Shown in pieces: positions 1-8,465 of a stretch of 63,319 bases of DNA; positions within the stretch are counted from its first letter, which is position 1; each line of letters begins with the position of its first letter. Origin of the DNA: UBA11373 sp046714175. GTDB lineage: Bacteria > Actinomycetota > Acidimicrobiia > Spongiisociales > UBA11373. Under the pieces are notes generated by a model. It had not been told where the DNA came from, made no database searches, and saw nothing but the letters and a program-made list of their open reading frames with translations. The stretch lies in the NCBI GenBank assembly GCA_046714175.1, contig JBKKBI010000093.1, positions 1 to 63,319 on the forward strand. Direction: 5' to 3'. The position numbers were made by a program, and so were the translations under genes.

Positions 1-218
1 ATGTACTCGATCGTCCCGTAGATCCCGCCGATCGTGGTGATCTCATCCCCGATTTTGATGGACGAGATCAGCTCCTCGTGGCGGCGCATCCGGGTGCGCT
101 GGGGACGGACCATCAGGAAGTAGAACAGTCCACCGAGCACGACCGCGTACAGGAGCAGGGTCTGCCACGTCGATCCCTCTTCCGCGGCGGCCTCGACCTG
201 GGCAAGGATGGTGATCAT
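1..218 (-). CDS. yajC: Preprotein translocase subunit YajC, partial
   Basis: The first 72 codons of a YajC protein are present; the rest runs off the left edge of the window. YajC is a small single-span membrane protein that associates with SecDF in the Sec translocase. The product has a short N-terminus, one membrane segment at about residues 18-36 ending in FYFLMVRPQR, and then a basic stretch and the start of the cytoplasmic domain with the typical IKIGDEITTIGGIYGTI pattern. The ATG at 218 is preceded by GGAGG with a six-base spacer. It lies 39 bases downstream of tgt on the same strand, and secD would be expected just outside the window. Recognition is clear despite the truncation. Confidence 0.9.
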   Translation of the reverse strand, partial: MITILAQVEAAAEEGSTWQTLLLYAVVLGGLFYFLMVRPQRTRMRRHEELISSIKIGDEITTIGGIYGTIEY

Positions 219-257
219 GAAACCTCCGGAGCCCACCACGGCGCGGCGGGCGGTCGC

Positions 258-1382
258 CTAGCGTAGCCCGTCTCCCTGCACCCCCGACCCGCGGCGCTGC
301 GACACCGAGGCTCGGAAGTCGTCAAAGGTTCCGCGCGCGATTGCCTCGCCCGCCAGCCGCAGCGTCTCCAGCGTATAGGCCAGGTTGTGGATGCTGAGCA
401 GCCGGTGGCCTAGCAACTCGTCGGTCACCCGAAGGTGGCGCAGGTAGGCGCGACTGTGGGTGCGACAGGTGAAACAGGAGCAATCGGGATCGAGGGGCCG
501 GGCATCGCGAGCGAACTCGGCGCGCCGGATCGAGAAGTCGCCCGCCCGGGTCAGCGCTTTCCCATGGCGGGCGAGACGGGTGGGCCACACACAGTCGAAG
601 AGGTCGAACCCGCGGCCCACCGCATCGAGCACTCCCTCGATGTCTCCCAGCCCCATCACGTATCGCGGCGCCGGCGGCGGCAGGACGGCGGCGACCGCGT
701 CGAGCGTTTGCGACCTTTCCGCGGCCGACTCCCCCACCGACAGCCCCCCGATGCCGTAACCGACGAAGCCGAGGTCCGCGGTAGCCCGGGCACTGTGAGT
801 CCGCAGGTCCGGATCGACACCGCCCTGCACTATGCCGAAGAGCGCCTGGTCCTCGCGGTGATGCACCGCCAGTGCGCGCTCCGACCACCGCAGGGTGCGC
901 TCCATCGCTGCAGTGACGAGTGCTCGCGGAGCCGGAAGCCCAACGAGGTGGTCGAAGACCATGGCGATGTCGGCGCCGATTGCCTCCTGAGTCGCCATCG
1001 CGGACTCCGGCGTCATTCGCACCAGAGCACCGTCATACGTGGAGCGAAAGGTCACCCCGTCTTCGTCGATCCGGGGATCGAGCGAGAACACCTGATAGCC
1101 CCCGGAGTCGGTGAGTGTCGGGCCGGACCACCCCATGAAACGCCCCACCCCGCCCAGGGCGGCGATCACCTCGGGTCCGGGGCGGAGCAGCAGGTGGTAG
1201 GTGTTCGCCAGGACCATGGCGGTCCCCACCGCGGCGAGATCATCGACGCCGACATTGCGCACCGTTCCCCGGGTTCCGACCGGCATGAAGGCGGGGGTCG
1301 GCACCTTCCCGTGCGGCGTGGTCAGAACCCCCTGTCGGGCGGCGCGGTCCCAGGCGGTTATTTCGAACTCGATCGCGGTCAT
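258..1382 (-). CDS. tgt: tRNA-guanine transglycosylase (queuine tRNA-ribosyltransferase)
   Basis: This 374-residue enzyme exchanges guanine-34 of GUN-anticodon tRNAs for preQ1 in queuosine synthesis. The catalytic Asp-92 sits in DSGGYQVFSL, and the nucleophile Asp-263 in FDCVWPTR. The structural zinc site is Cys-301, Cys-303, Cys-306 and His-332 (CSCFTC, then LSIHNL). Length and motif order match bacterial Tgt. The ATG overlaps the queA stop by four bases (ATGA), so the two queuosine genes are probably translationally coupled. No queCDEF genes are in the window, so whether preQ1 is made or salvaged cannot be told from here. Confidence 0.96.
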   Translation of the reverse strand: MTAIEFEITAWDRAARQGVLTTPHGKVPTPAFMPVGTRGTVRNVGVDDLAAVGTAMVLANTYHLLLRPGPEVIAALGGVGRFMGWSGPTLTDSGGYQVFSLDPRIDEDGVTFRSTYDGALVRMTPESAMATQEAIGADIAMVFDHLVGLPAPRALVTAAMERTLRWSERALAVHHREDQALFGIVQGGVDPDLRTHSARATADLGFVGYGIGGLSVGESAAERSQTLDAVAAVLPPPAPRYVMGLGDIEGVLDAVGRGFDLFDCVWPTRLARHGKALTRAGDFSIRRAEFARDARPLDPDCSCFTCRTHSRAYLRHLRVTDELLGHRLLSIHNLAYTLETLRLAGEAIARGTFDDFRASVSQRRGSGVQGDGLR

Positions 1383-2383
1383 TGCAAGCGCTCAGCCAGC
1401 ATGGCGTCGCCGAAGGAGAGGAATCGATACCCGCGCCCGAGGGCGAGTTCGTAGGCCGGTCGCCAGCCCGGTCCCATGAAGGCGGCCACCAGGAGCACCA
1501 GTGTGGAGCCGGGCACGTGGAAGTTGGTGAGCAGCAAATCCACGACCCGGAAACGGTACCCCGGGATGATGAAGAGATCGGTGAAACCATCGAACGGTCC
1601 CAGCTCCCTACCGGCCGCAGCCGTCTCCAGAGATCGGACCACCGTCGTTCCTACCGCCAGCACCCGTCCGCCCCGTGATCGGGCCGCCGCCACGGCCGCC
1701 ACGACCTCGTCGGTGACCACAACCCGTTCGCGGTGGATCTGATGATCGGCGACTCGCTCGGTTGCTATCGGACGGAAAGTGTCGAGTCCGATCTCCAGAT
1801 CGACCGCGGCGACCGCTACCCCCGCCGCGGCGATCGCCGCGAGCAGCCCCGGGGTGAAATGCAACCCGGCAGTGGGAGCAGCCGCAGATGCCGTGCGTCG
1901 GGAGAAGACCGTCTGATACCGCTCGGGGTCGGCCAACTCACCGTGAAAGTAGGGTGGCAGCGGGATCCGGCCCACTTCCTCTATCGCCGCTTCCACCGAT
2001 CCCGAGGCGATCTCGAGAATCACCACTCCGTCACCGATCCCGTGGCGGGCGATGAACTCCACCGGGCCGGCTGTAAGACGAGTGCCGCGCCGTATACGGC
2101 GTCCCGGCCGCACCAGCGCCTGCCATGCGTCAGGACCGTGGGGCCGCAATAAGAGGATCTCGACGGCGCCGCCGGTCTCTTTCGTCGCCGCCAGCCGGGC
2201 GCGGCGCACCCGTGTGCTGTTCACCACCACCAGATCCCCGGCTCGCAACAGTCGCGGCAGGTCCGCCACCAGATGGTCGATGCCGTCACGGGTGTCGAGC
2301 AGCCGAGCGGCATCACGCGGTTCGATGGCACTCTGCGCGATGGCGCCTTCAGGAAGGTGGTAATGAAAATCGGAGGTGAGCAT
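1379..2383 (-). CDS. queA: S-adenosylmethionine:tRNA ribosyltransferase-isomerase QueA
   Basis: This 334-residue protein transfers and rearranges the ribosyl group of SAM onto preQ1-modified tRNA to give epoxyqueuosine. The N-terminus (MLTSDFHYHLPEGAIAQ) and the conserved stretches LHFTPGLLAAI and TNFHVPGSTLVLLVAAF are characteristic of the family. It is the first gene of a queA-tgt-yajC run, with a four-base overlap into tgt. The ATG at 2383 has no clear Shine-Dalgarno sequence in front of it, but homology begins right at this start. About 130 bases separate it from ruvB upstream, room for its own promoter. Confidence 0.95.
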   Translation of the reverse strand: MLTSDFHYHLPEGAIAQSAIEPRDAARLLDTRDGIDHLVADLPRLLRAGDLVVVNSTRVRRARLAATKETGGAVEILLLRPHGPDAWQALVRPGRRIRRGTRLTAGPVEFIARHGIGDGVVILEIASGSVEAAIEEVGRIPLPPYFHGELADPERYQTVFSRRTASAAAPTAGLHFTPGLLAAIAAAGVAVAAVDLEIGLDTFRPIATERVADHQIHRERVVVTDEVVAAVAAARSRGGRVLAVGTTVVRSLETAAAGRELGPFDGFTDLFIIPGYRFRVVDLLLTNFHVPGSTLVLLVAAFMGPGWRPAYELALGRGYRFLSFGDAMLAERLQ

Positions 2384-2512
2384 TTATTGCTAGTGGCTAT
2401 TGGACAGCCGCGCGGCTATGGCGCGATGAGCGATCAGCACCGACACAGTGTGACTCAAGTCGCGATCAATATGTCTCATCTGGCGGGAAGCGGCATCGGA
2501 CAACGGACAACG

Positions 2513-3538
2513 CTACAGAAGCTTCCCCTGCTCACTGGGCGCGGGCATTTCGAGACCAAGGTGGCGGTAAGCCAGCGCGGTGGCGATCCGGCCCCGGGAG
2601 GTGCGTTGCAGCATTCCCATCTGGAGCAGGAAGGGCTCGTAGGCGTCCTCGACGGTCTGGGTCTCCTCGGACACCGCGATCGCCAGAGTGGACAACCCGA
2701 CCGGTCCGCCACCGAACTTGTGGATCACGGCCTCGAGGATGGCGCGATCGACGCGATCGAGACCGGCGGCATCGACCTCGAACATGTCCATCGCCTGTTC
2801 TGCGATCGTGGCGTCGACTTCGCCGGCAGCCCGGACTGCAGCAAAGTCGCGCACCCGTCGCAACAGCCGGTTGGCGATGCGCGGCGTACCCCGTGACCGC
2901 GAGGCGATGGCACGCCTGCCGCCGGTGTCGACGGCGATCGCGAGAATGTGCGCCGACCGCTCCACGATCAACTCCAGCTCCGCGGGGCGGTAATAATCGA
3001 TGCGGGCGACGTATCCGAAGCGATCGCGCAACGGCGCCGAGACCCGTCCCACCCGGGTGGTGGCGCCGACGAGGGTGAATGGCGGCAGATCGAGACGGAT
3101 CGAGCTCGCTCCCGCACCCTTGCCGATCACGATGTCGAGCTGAAAATCCTCCATCGCCGTATACAGGATCTCCTCGACCGCCCGCGGCAGGCGATGCACC
3201 TCGTCGATGAACATGACGTCGCCCGCCTGGAGGTTCGACAGAATCGCAGCCATGTCGCCGGCCCGCTCCAGCACCGGACCCGAGGTGGCGCGCAGCTGAG
3301 CGCCCATGGCGTCGGCCAGGATCGCGGCCAGGGTGGTCTTGCCCAGCCCCGGAGGCCCGCTGAAGAGCACGTGATCCAAAGGCTCCCCTCGTCCCCGCGC
3401 GGCCTCGATCAGGATCGAGAGACGCTCCTTCAACTCCTCCTGGCCGACGAAGTCGTCGAGACTCGTCGGGCGCAGGCCAGCTTCGAAAGCGGCCTCCTCA
3501 GGCCCGGGACGGGAGGCGAGCAGTCCGTCCTCCCTCAT
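2513..3538 (-). CDS. ruvB: Holliday junction branch-migration ATPase RuvB
   Basis: This is the AAA+ motor (341 residues) that drives Holliday junction migration together with RuvA. Walker A is GPPGLGKTT at residues 61-69, and Walker B with the DEVH box lies at about 109-115. The C-terminal winged-helix part includes GPVGLSTLA and a YEPFLLQMG-like segment. Its ATG overlaps the ruvA stop by four bases, and the order ruvC-ruvA-ruvB is the standard one. No LexA box was found upstream of the operon, so SOS control is not apparent here. Confidence 0.97.
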   Translation of the reverse strand: MREDGLLASRPGPEEAAFEAGLRPTSLDDFVGQEELKERLSILIEAARGRGEPLDHVLFSGPPGLGKTTLAAILADAMGAQLRATSGPVLERAGDMAAILSNLQAGDVMFIDEVHRLPRAVEEILYTAMEDFQLDIVIGKGAGASSIRLDLPPFTLVGATTRVGRVSAPLRDRFGYVARIDYYRPAELELIVERSAHILAIAVDTGGRRAIASRSRGTPRIANRLLRRVRDFAAVRAAGEVDATIAEQAMDMFEVDAAGLDRVDRAILEAVIHKFGGGPVGLSTLAIAVSEETQTVEDAYEPFLLQMGMLQRTSRGRIATALAYRHLGLEMPAPSEQGKLL

Positions 3539-4101
3539 CGCCGCCCCAGTTTCTGCAGTGCGCTGCGCAGCATCGCCTCGACATCATCACCGGAGAGGCC
3601 GATCACCGCTTCTCTGATCTCAGCGGGGGCGTAACCCAATCCTTCCAGGGCGCTGCGCACGGTCCCCAATCCCCCGCTCACCGGTATCGCCCCCGCGGGC
3701 AGGGCGAGGCGGGCGCGCAGATCCAGGACGAGCTTCTGGGCGCTGCGCACCCCGATGCCGGGAACAGTGGTGAGAGTGTCGATGTCCTCGCCGATCACAG
3801 CCGCTCGCAGCCGCTCCGCACCGAGGGTGCCCAGAATCGCCAGGGCCAGCTTGGGGCCGACTCCGCTCGCCGCCAACAGATGGCGGAACACCGTGCGGCC
3901 GTCATCGTCGGCAAACCCGAACAGAGCCAGCTGGTCCTCGCGCACATGCAGGTGGGTGTGCACGACGACCTCCTCCCCGAGGGCAGGAAGTGCCGCCAGA
4001 TCGCGAGCACTCATGGCGACTTCATAGCCGACGCCGCCGACGTCGACGATCACGCCGTCTGCAGTGCGGGCCGCCAGGTGACCACGCAACCGGCCGATCA
4101 T
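3535..4101 (-). CDS. ruvA: Holliday junction-binding protein RuvA
   Basis: The 188-residue tetrameric protein holds the four-way junction and recruits RuvB. The product begins MIGRLRGHLAARTADGVIVD, a typical OB-fold start, followed by helix-hairpin-helix segments (LAASGVGPKLALAIL and LTTVPGIGVRSAQKLVLDL) and a C-terminal RuvB-contacting domain. The open frame extends far upstream, but that part is a shadow of ruvC. The correct ATG at 4101 overlaps the ruvC stop by four bases. The length is close to the usual 190-200 residues. Confidence 0.96.
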   Translation of the reverse strand: MIGRLRGHLAARTADGVIVDVGGVGYEVAMSARDLAALPALGEEVVVHTHLHVREDQLALFGFADDDGRTVFRHLLAASGVGPKLALAILGTLGAERLRAAVIGEDIDTLTTVPGIGVRSAQKLVLDLRARLALPAGAIPVSGGLGTVRSALEGLGYAPAEIREAVIGLSGDDVEAMLRSALQKLGRR

Positions 4102-4592
4102 GAGCGCCCCCCGGCAAGAGTCCGCAGCGCCATGGATTGCAGGTGGCACAGTGCCACCGCGAGCGCGTCGGCGGCGTCGGCCGGTCGCGGCGCGGTGGTG
4201 AGGCCGAGACGCCGCGCCACCATTGCCTGCACCTGCTCCTTGGCGGCGTCTCCGTATCCGGTGACCGCCAGTTTCACCGCCGAAGGGGTGTACTCGGAGA
4301 CCTCCAGCCCGGCGCGGGTGGCCGCCAGGATCGCTACTCCGGAAGCCCGGCCCACCGCCATCACAGTGTGCAGATTGCGATTGGCGAAGACTTCCTCGAT
4401 GGCGGCGGTGGTGGGCCCGTGCTGAGCGATCACCGCCGCCAGGTCGTCGAACAGCTCGACGAGCCGCTGCGCCGCGGTGGCCGTCGGGTCGGTGCGAATC
4501 ACACCGGCGGCGACAGGGCGCACCGGATTGCCAGCCGCGACGATGCCGTAGCCGGTCACCGCCAGGCCCGGATCGATGCCGAGGACAAACAT
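4098..4592 (-). CDS. ruvC: Holliday junction resolvase RuvC
   Basis: This is the endonuclease that cleaves Holliday junctions symmetrically. The product begins MFVLGIDPGLAVTGYG, with the first catalytic Asp at residue 7. IEEVFANRN supplies a catalytic Glu, and ADAADALAVALCH supplies the C-terminal catalytic aspartates. The ATG at 4592 fits the family N-terminus (164 residues). A GTG at 4619 would add nine residues. Neither start has a convincing ribosome binding site. It is the first gene of the ruvCAB operon and diverges from the acyltransferase gene at 4649. Confidence 0.94.
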   Translation of the reverse strand: MFVLGIDPGLAVTGYGIVAAGNPVRPVAAGVIRTDPTATAAQRLVELFDDLAAVIAQHGPTTAAIEEVFANRNLHTVMAVGRASGVAILAATRAGLEVSEYTPSAVKLAVTGYGDAAKEQVQAMVARRLGLTTAPRPADAADALAVALCHLQSMALRTLAGGRS

Positions 4593-4648
4593 GTGTTCGA
4601 TCAGGATAGAGGTCTCCACGGACCGATTGTCGGCAATAGCCTGGCCCG

Positions 4649-6190
4649 GTGAATCTGCCCTCGAGCACGGCCGCCGGCATCGCCGCGGCCACTCCCGCCG
4701 ACCGGGACCGGTGGATCGACTTCCTCCGCGCCCTGAGTATCGGCGCGGTGGTCCTCGGCCATTGGCTGGTGGCGGTGGTCGTGTGGCAAGAGGGAGAGGT
4801 CAGCGGGTCCAACGCCCTCGAGTCGTTGCCCGGGCTGTGGCCACTGACCTGGGTGCTCCAGGTGATGCCGCTCTTCTTTTTCGTCGGTGGGTTCTCCAAC
4901 CTCGTGAGCCTCCGCGCCTCGCGTCGCCGCGGCGAGGGCTACGCGGCCTTCCTGCAGGGTCGCTTCACCCGTCTGCTGCGCCCCACTCTGGCGTTTCTCC
5001 TTCCGGCAGTGATCGTCGTCGCCACCCTCGATGCCGCCAATGTGGCCGACGACCTGGTGTTCCCGGTGGCCACACTCATCACCGGACCGTTGTGGTTTCT
5101 CGGCGTCTACATGATCGTTATCGCGCTGACGCCGCCGATGGCGGCGTTGCACGATCGGTTTGGTGCCAGGGTCGTCGTGGTCGGGATCACTCTCGCCATC
5201 GGCGTCGACATCGCCCGGTTCGGATTCGGCGCCTCACCCGTCGGGTACGCCAACTACCCGATTGTGTGGCTGCTCGCTCACCAGTGGGGTTTCCTCTACG
5301 CGGACGGGCGGCTCCACTCCCGGCGCGGCCGCACCCTGGCCGCGGTGGGATTGGCGGCGGCGGCCGGCCTGGTCTGGCTCGGCCCCTATCCGGCGTCGAT
5401 GGTGGGCCTGGCCACTGACGAGTTCTCCAATATGGATCCCCCCACCCTGCCCATCGTGGCGCTCACCATGTGGGAGATCGGACTGGCCTTGCTGCTCCGC
5501 CCGATCGCGGTCCGCTGGCTGGCGCGCCCGCGGCCCTGGACCGCGGTGGTGGCGGTGAACTCCGTGATCATGACCGCTTTCCTGTGGCATCTCACCGTGC
5601 TCGTGGCGGCGGTGGCGGTGCTGTACCCGCTCGGATTCCCCCAGGCGGACGTGGGGACCGCAGCGTGGTGGCTGCTTCGCATCCCGTGGATCGGCATACT
5701 TCTGGTCCTGCTCGCTGGCCTGGTGGCGGCCATCGGAGGGATCGAGCGTGCCGGACTGACCCGCCGGCGGATCGGCGGCCCACCCCACGCTGCCGGAGCG
5801 CTCCTGGCGCTAGTTGGAGCGCTGGCCACGCTGTGGGGCATCCTGGGCTTCGCAGTCGGAGGGTTGCACCAGGTGTTCTCCCCCACGGGAGAGACCCTGA
5901 TATTGCTGCGGCTCAACCCGTTCCAGAACCTGATCCACGTCGTCGGCGGCGCCGCGCTGCTGGCGGCGGCCGATTCGCCGCAACGCCTGCCTGCCGCGCT
6001 CGTCGCCACCATCACAGGCGCGGCTCTGACCGCGCTCGGACCCTGGCTCCGTGGCGGCTCCGTCGACAACGTGCTCGCGGTCAATCTCGCCGCCGATGTG
6101 CTTCACGGCGCGTTGGCGGCGCTGGCGGCGACGGCCGTGGTGCTCGCCTGGAGGGAGCGGCGGAGGCTCAGCCGGCGACCGCAGCCATGA
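4649..6190 (+). CDS. Acyltransferase-3 family membrane protein
   Basis: This 513-residue polytopic protein has about ten hydrophobic segments. The N-terminal part has the acyltransferase-3 signature: RDRWIDFLRALSIGAVVLGHW (Arg-Asp and a membrane His) and later MPLFFFVGGFSN. Members move acyl groups onto sugars, lipids or glycans at the membrane. The substrate cannot be deduced. The GTG at 4649 gives a clean N-terminus. It is flanked by ruvC (divergent) and converges on yebC, overlapping its end by 23 bases. It interrupts an otherwise conserved ruvC-yebC neighbourhood, so it may be a lineage-specific insertion. Confidence 0.82.
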   Translation: MNLPSSTAAGIAAATPADRDRWIDFLRALSIGAVVLGHWLVAVVVWQEGEVSGSNALESLPGLWPLTWVLQVMPLFFFVGGFSNLVSLRASRRRGEGYAAFLQGRFTRLLRPTLAFLLPAVIVVATLDAANVADDLVFPVATLITGPLWFLGVYMIVIALTPPMAALHDRFGARVVVVGITLAIGVDIARFGFGASPVGYANYPIVWLLAHQWGFLYADGRLHSRRGRTLAAVGLAAAAGLVWLGPYPASMVGLATDEFSNMDPPTLPIVALTMWEIGLALLLRPIAVRWLARPRPWTAVVAVNSVIMTAFLWHLTVLVAAVAVLYPLGFPQADVGTAAWWLLRIPWIGILLVLLAGLVAAIGGIERAGLTRRRIGGPPHAAGALLALVGALATLWGILGFAVGGLHQVFSPTGETLILLRLNPFQNLIHVVGGAALLAAADSPQRLPAALVATITGAALTALGPWLRGGSVDNVLAVNLAADVLHGALAALAATAVVLAWRERRRLSRRPQP

Positions 6191-6908
6191 TCTCGTCACT
6201 GATGTCGAAGTTGGCGTAGACCGCCTGCACATCGTCGAGATCTTCGAGGGCATCGACGAGCCGCAACACGGCGCGCGCCGAGGTTTCGTCGAGTGGAATC
6301 GATGCCGCCGGGAGCCGCGTCACCTCGGGATCGGCGGTCGTGATTCCGGCAGCTCGCAGCGCCTCCACCACCCGGCTCAGGTCGCCCGGCGCCGTGATCA
6401 CTTCATGCTGGTCCCTGCCCGGCCGCACATCCTCGGCCCCCGCCTCGAGTGCCGCGAGCATCACCTCGTCTTCGGAACCGGTGGCGAGGACGTAACCGCG
6501 CGACGAGAACAGATAGGCGACCGATCCCGGCTCGCCGAGGCTCCCACCGTTGCGAGTGAACGTAGAGCGGATGTCGGAAGCAGCCCGGTTGCGATTGTCC
6601 GTGAGAGCCTGGACGTACACCGCGACCCCACCGGGCGCGTAGCCCTCGTACCAGATCTCGTCGTAATGCCCGCCCCCGGTCTCACCGGTTCCGCGCTTGA
6701 TCGCCCGATCGATGTTGTCGTTGGGCATCTCCGCGGCCTTCGCCTTGGCCACGGCCGTGCCAAGCGAGGCGTTGGCGGAGACGTCGCCACCACCATCGCG
6801 CGCCGCCACCTCGATGCCGCGGGCGAGCTTGGCGAAAATCTTGGCGCGCTGGATGTCCTTGGCGCCTTTCTTGTGCTTGATCGTGGACCACTTGGAATGC
6901 CCCGACAT
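6168..6908 (-). CDS. YebC/PmpR family DNA-binding regulator
   Basis: This 246-residue protein begins MSGHSKWSTIKHKKGAKD, the hallmark of the YebC family. It continues with PNDNIDRAIKRGTGE and YEGYAPGGVAVYVQALTDNRNR. Family members are annotated as transcriptional regulators, and some are reported to act in translation; the role here is not settled by sequence. The ATG at 6908 overlaps the last base of the pdxT stop (TGATG) and is preceded by GGGGAGG. A GTG one codon earlier is less likely. The gene lies in the conserved pdxS-pdxT-yebC order. Confidence 0.93.
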   Translation of the reverse strand: MSGHSKWSTIKHKKGAKDIQRAKIFAKLARGIEVAARDGGGDVSANASLGTAVAKAKAAEMPNDNIDRAIKRGTGETGGGHYDEIWYEGYAPGGVAVYVQALTDNRNRAASDIRSTFTRNGGSLGEPGSVAYLFSSRGYVLATGSEDEVMLAALEAGAEDVRPGRDQHEVITAPGDLSRVVEALRAAGITTADPEVTRLPAASIPLDETSARAVLRLVDALEDLDDVQAVYANFDISDEIMAAVAG

Positions 6909-7480
6909 CACGTCCTCCCCGCGACTTCAAGCAGCAGTGTATGGATTCGGGTGTCGCCGGTCAGTTCCGGGTGGAATGAGGTCGCAACGACGTTGCCCTG
7001 ACGAACCATCACCGGGTGGTCCCGCACTTCGGCCAGGACCTCTACTCCGGTGCCGAGACGCTCGATCCAGGGGGCCCTGATGAACACTGCCCGCACCTGG
7101 CCGGCGATCCCCTGCACTTCGAGATCGGTTTCGAACGATTCCACCTGGGAGCCGAAGGCGTTACGCCGCACGACGACATCGAGAACCCCCAACTGGACCT
7201 GGGCCCGGTCCGAGGTGGTTCCGGTGGCGAGCAGGATCATCCCGGCACAAGTGCCCAGAGTGGGGAGCCCGGCGCGGATCGCGGAACGCAGCGGTTCCAC
7301 CAGTCCATAGCGATCAGCCAGTCGTCCGATCGTGGTGCTCTCTCCACCGGGTATGGCGAGAGCGTCCAATCCGTCGAGATCGGCGGGGAGGCGGACCGGC
7401 ACCGGATCCCCACCAGCAGCGATGATCGCCGCCGTGTGCTCGCGGAAGTCTCCCTGCAGCGACAGCACTCCGAATCGCAC
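6908..7480 (-). CDS. pdxT: Pyridoxal 5'-phosphate synthase glutaminase subunit PdxT
   Basis: This class-I glutamine amidotransferase (190 residues) releases ammonia from glutamine and channels it to PdxS for vitamin B6 synthesis. It has the GGEST oxyanion strand (IPGGESTTIGRL), the nucleophile Cys in LGTCAGMILLA, and the His of the triad in SFHPELTGD. It starts three bases after the pdxS stop, so the two subunits are co-translated. The length is normal for the family. Confidence 0.95.
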   Translation of the reverse strand: MRFGVLSLQGDFREHTAAIIAAGGDPVPVRLPADLDGLDALAIPGGESTTIGRLADRYGLVEPLRSAIRAGLPTLGTCAGMILLATGTTSDRAQVQLGVLDVVVRRNAFGSQVESFETDLEVQGIAGQVRAVFIRAPWIERLGTGVEVLAEVRDHPVMVRQGNVVATSFHPELTGDTRIHTLLLEVAGRT

Positions 7481-7483
7481 GCT

Positions 7484-8365
7484 TCACCAGCCCCGACGGG
7501 CCAGCCGATCCTCGTCGGCGAGTCGATCCATACCGATGCCGACCATCGGCTCCCCCAGCCCGCGTGACACCTTGGCGAGGATCGCCGGGTCGTTGTAGAA
7601 GGTCGTCGCCTCCACGATGGCGCGAGCCCGGGGTGCCGGGTCGGCGCTCTTGAAGATCCCGGATCCGACAAACACCCCGTCGCAACCGAGCTGCATCATG
7701 AGGGCGGCATCGGCGGGAGTCGCCAATCCCCCGGCGGCGAAGTTCACCACGGGGAGGCGCCCGGTACGCGCCACCTCCTCCACCAGATCGAATGGAGCGG
7801 CCAGATCACGGGCTGCGGCCATCAGCTGCTCATGACCGAGGGTCTGCAGGCGGCGGATTCCCTCCGTCATCGCCCGCATGTGGCGTACCGCCTCGACCAC
7901 ATCGCCGGTGCCCGCTTCACCTTTGGTGCGAATCATCGCCGCACCTTCCCCGATGCGGCGCAGGGCTTCCCCGAGGTCGCGGGCGCCGCATACGAAAGGA
8001 ACCGTGAATTGCCACTTGTCGATGTGATGGGCGTCGTCGGCCGGTGTCAGCACCTCGCTCTCGTCGATGTAATCGACTCCGAGGGCCTGCAGGATCTGCG
8101 CCTCGACAAAGTGACCGATGCGAGCCTTGGCCATGACCGGGATCGAGACCGCGGCCACGATCTCTTCAACCCTGGTGGGGTCGGCCATCCGGGCCACCCC
8201 GCCGTCGCGGCGGATGTCGGCGGGTACCCGCTCCAATGCCATCACCGCGACCGCCCCCGCCTCCTCCGCAATGCGCGCCTGCTCGGCGGTGGTCACGTCC
8301 ATGATCACCCCGCCCTTGAGCATCTCGGCGAGGCCACGCTTGACGCGTTCTGTGCCCTGTTCCAT
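7484..8365 (-). CDS. pdxS: Pyridoxal 5'-phosphate synthase synthase subunit PdxS
   Basis: This 293-residue TIM-barrel enzyme condenses ribose 5-phosphate, glyceraldehyde 3-phosphate and PdxT-derived ammonia into PLP. Characteristic stretches are KGGVIMDVTTAEQARIAEEA (active-site Asp), SIPVMAKARIGHFVEAQ (Schiff-base Lys) and MIRTKGEAGTGDVVEA (second Lys). The open frame continues upstream, but residues before MEQGTERVKRGLAEML are encoded by the low-complexity repeat at 8400-8455 and are not part of the protein. The ATG at 8365 is chosen on homology; no strong ribosome binding site is visible. Confidence 0.95.
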   Translation of the reverse strand: MEQGTERVKRGLAEMLKGGVIMDVTTAEQARIAEEAGAVAVMALERVPADIRRDGGVARMADPTRVEEIVAAVSIPVMAKARIGHFVEAQILQALGVDYIDESEVLTPADDAHHIDKWQFTVPFVCGARDLGEALRRIGEGAAMIRTKGEAGTGDVVEAVRHMRAMTEGIRRLQTLGHEQLMAAARDLAAPFDLVEEVARTGRLPVVNFAAGGLATPADAALMMQLGCDGVFVGSGIFKSADPAPRARAIVEATTFYNDPAILAKVSRGLGEPMVGIGMDRLADEDRLARRGW

Positions 8366-8399
8366 GAAGGAAGATGGTACCCCGGCTAGGGAGAGAGCA

Positions 8400-8455
8400 G
8401 GGGCGAGGGAAAAGGGGCGAGGGAAAAGGGGCGAGGGAAAAGGGGCGAGGGAAAA
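8400..8455. repeat. Four perfect copies of a 14-bp tandem repeat
   Basis: The unit GGGGCGAGGGAAAA is repeated four times without mismatch between pdxS and pimA. The unit is itself two related heptamers (GGGGCGA and GGGAAAA). Immediately next to it, at about 8460-8476, comes CATCTGT twice and then CATCTTC, again with a period of seven. No hairpin or promoter role is evident. Confidence 0.9.
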
Positions 8456-8465
8456 GGGCCATCTG

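Noticed and set aside
4102..4899. Long N-terminal extension of RuvA
   Set aside because: The extension covers ruvC in another frame; the RuvA family start MIGRLRG lies at 4101.
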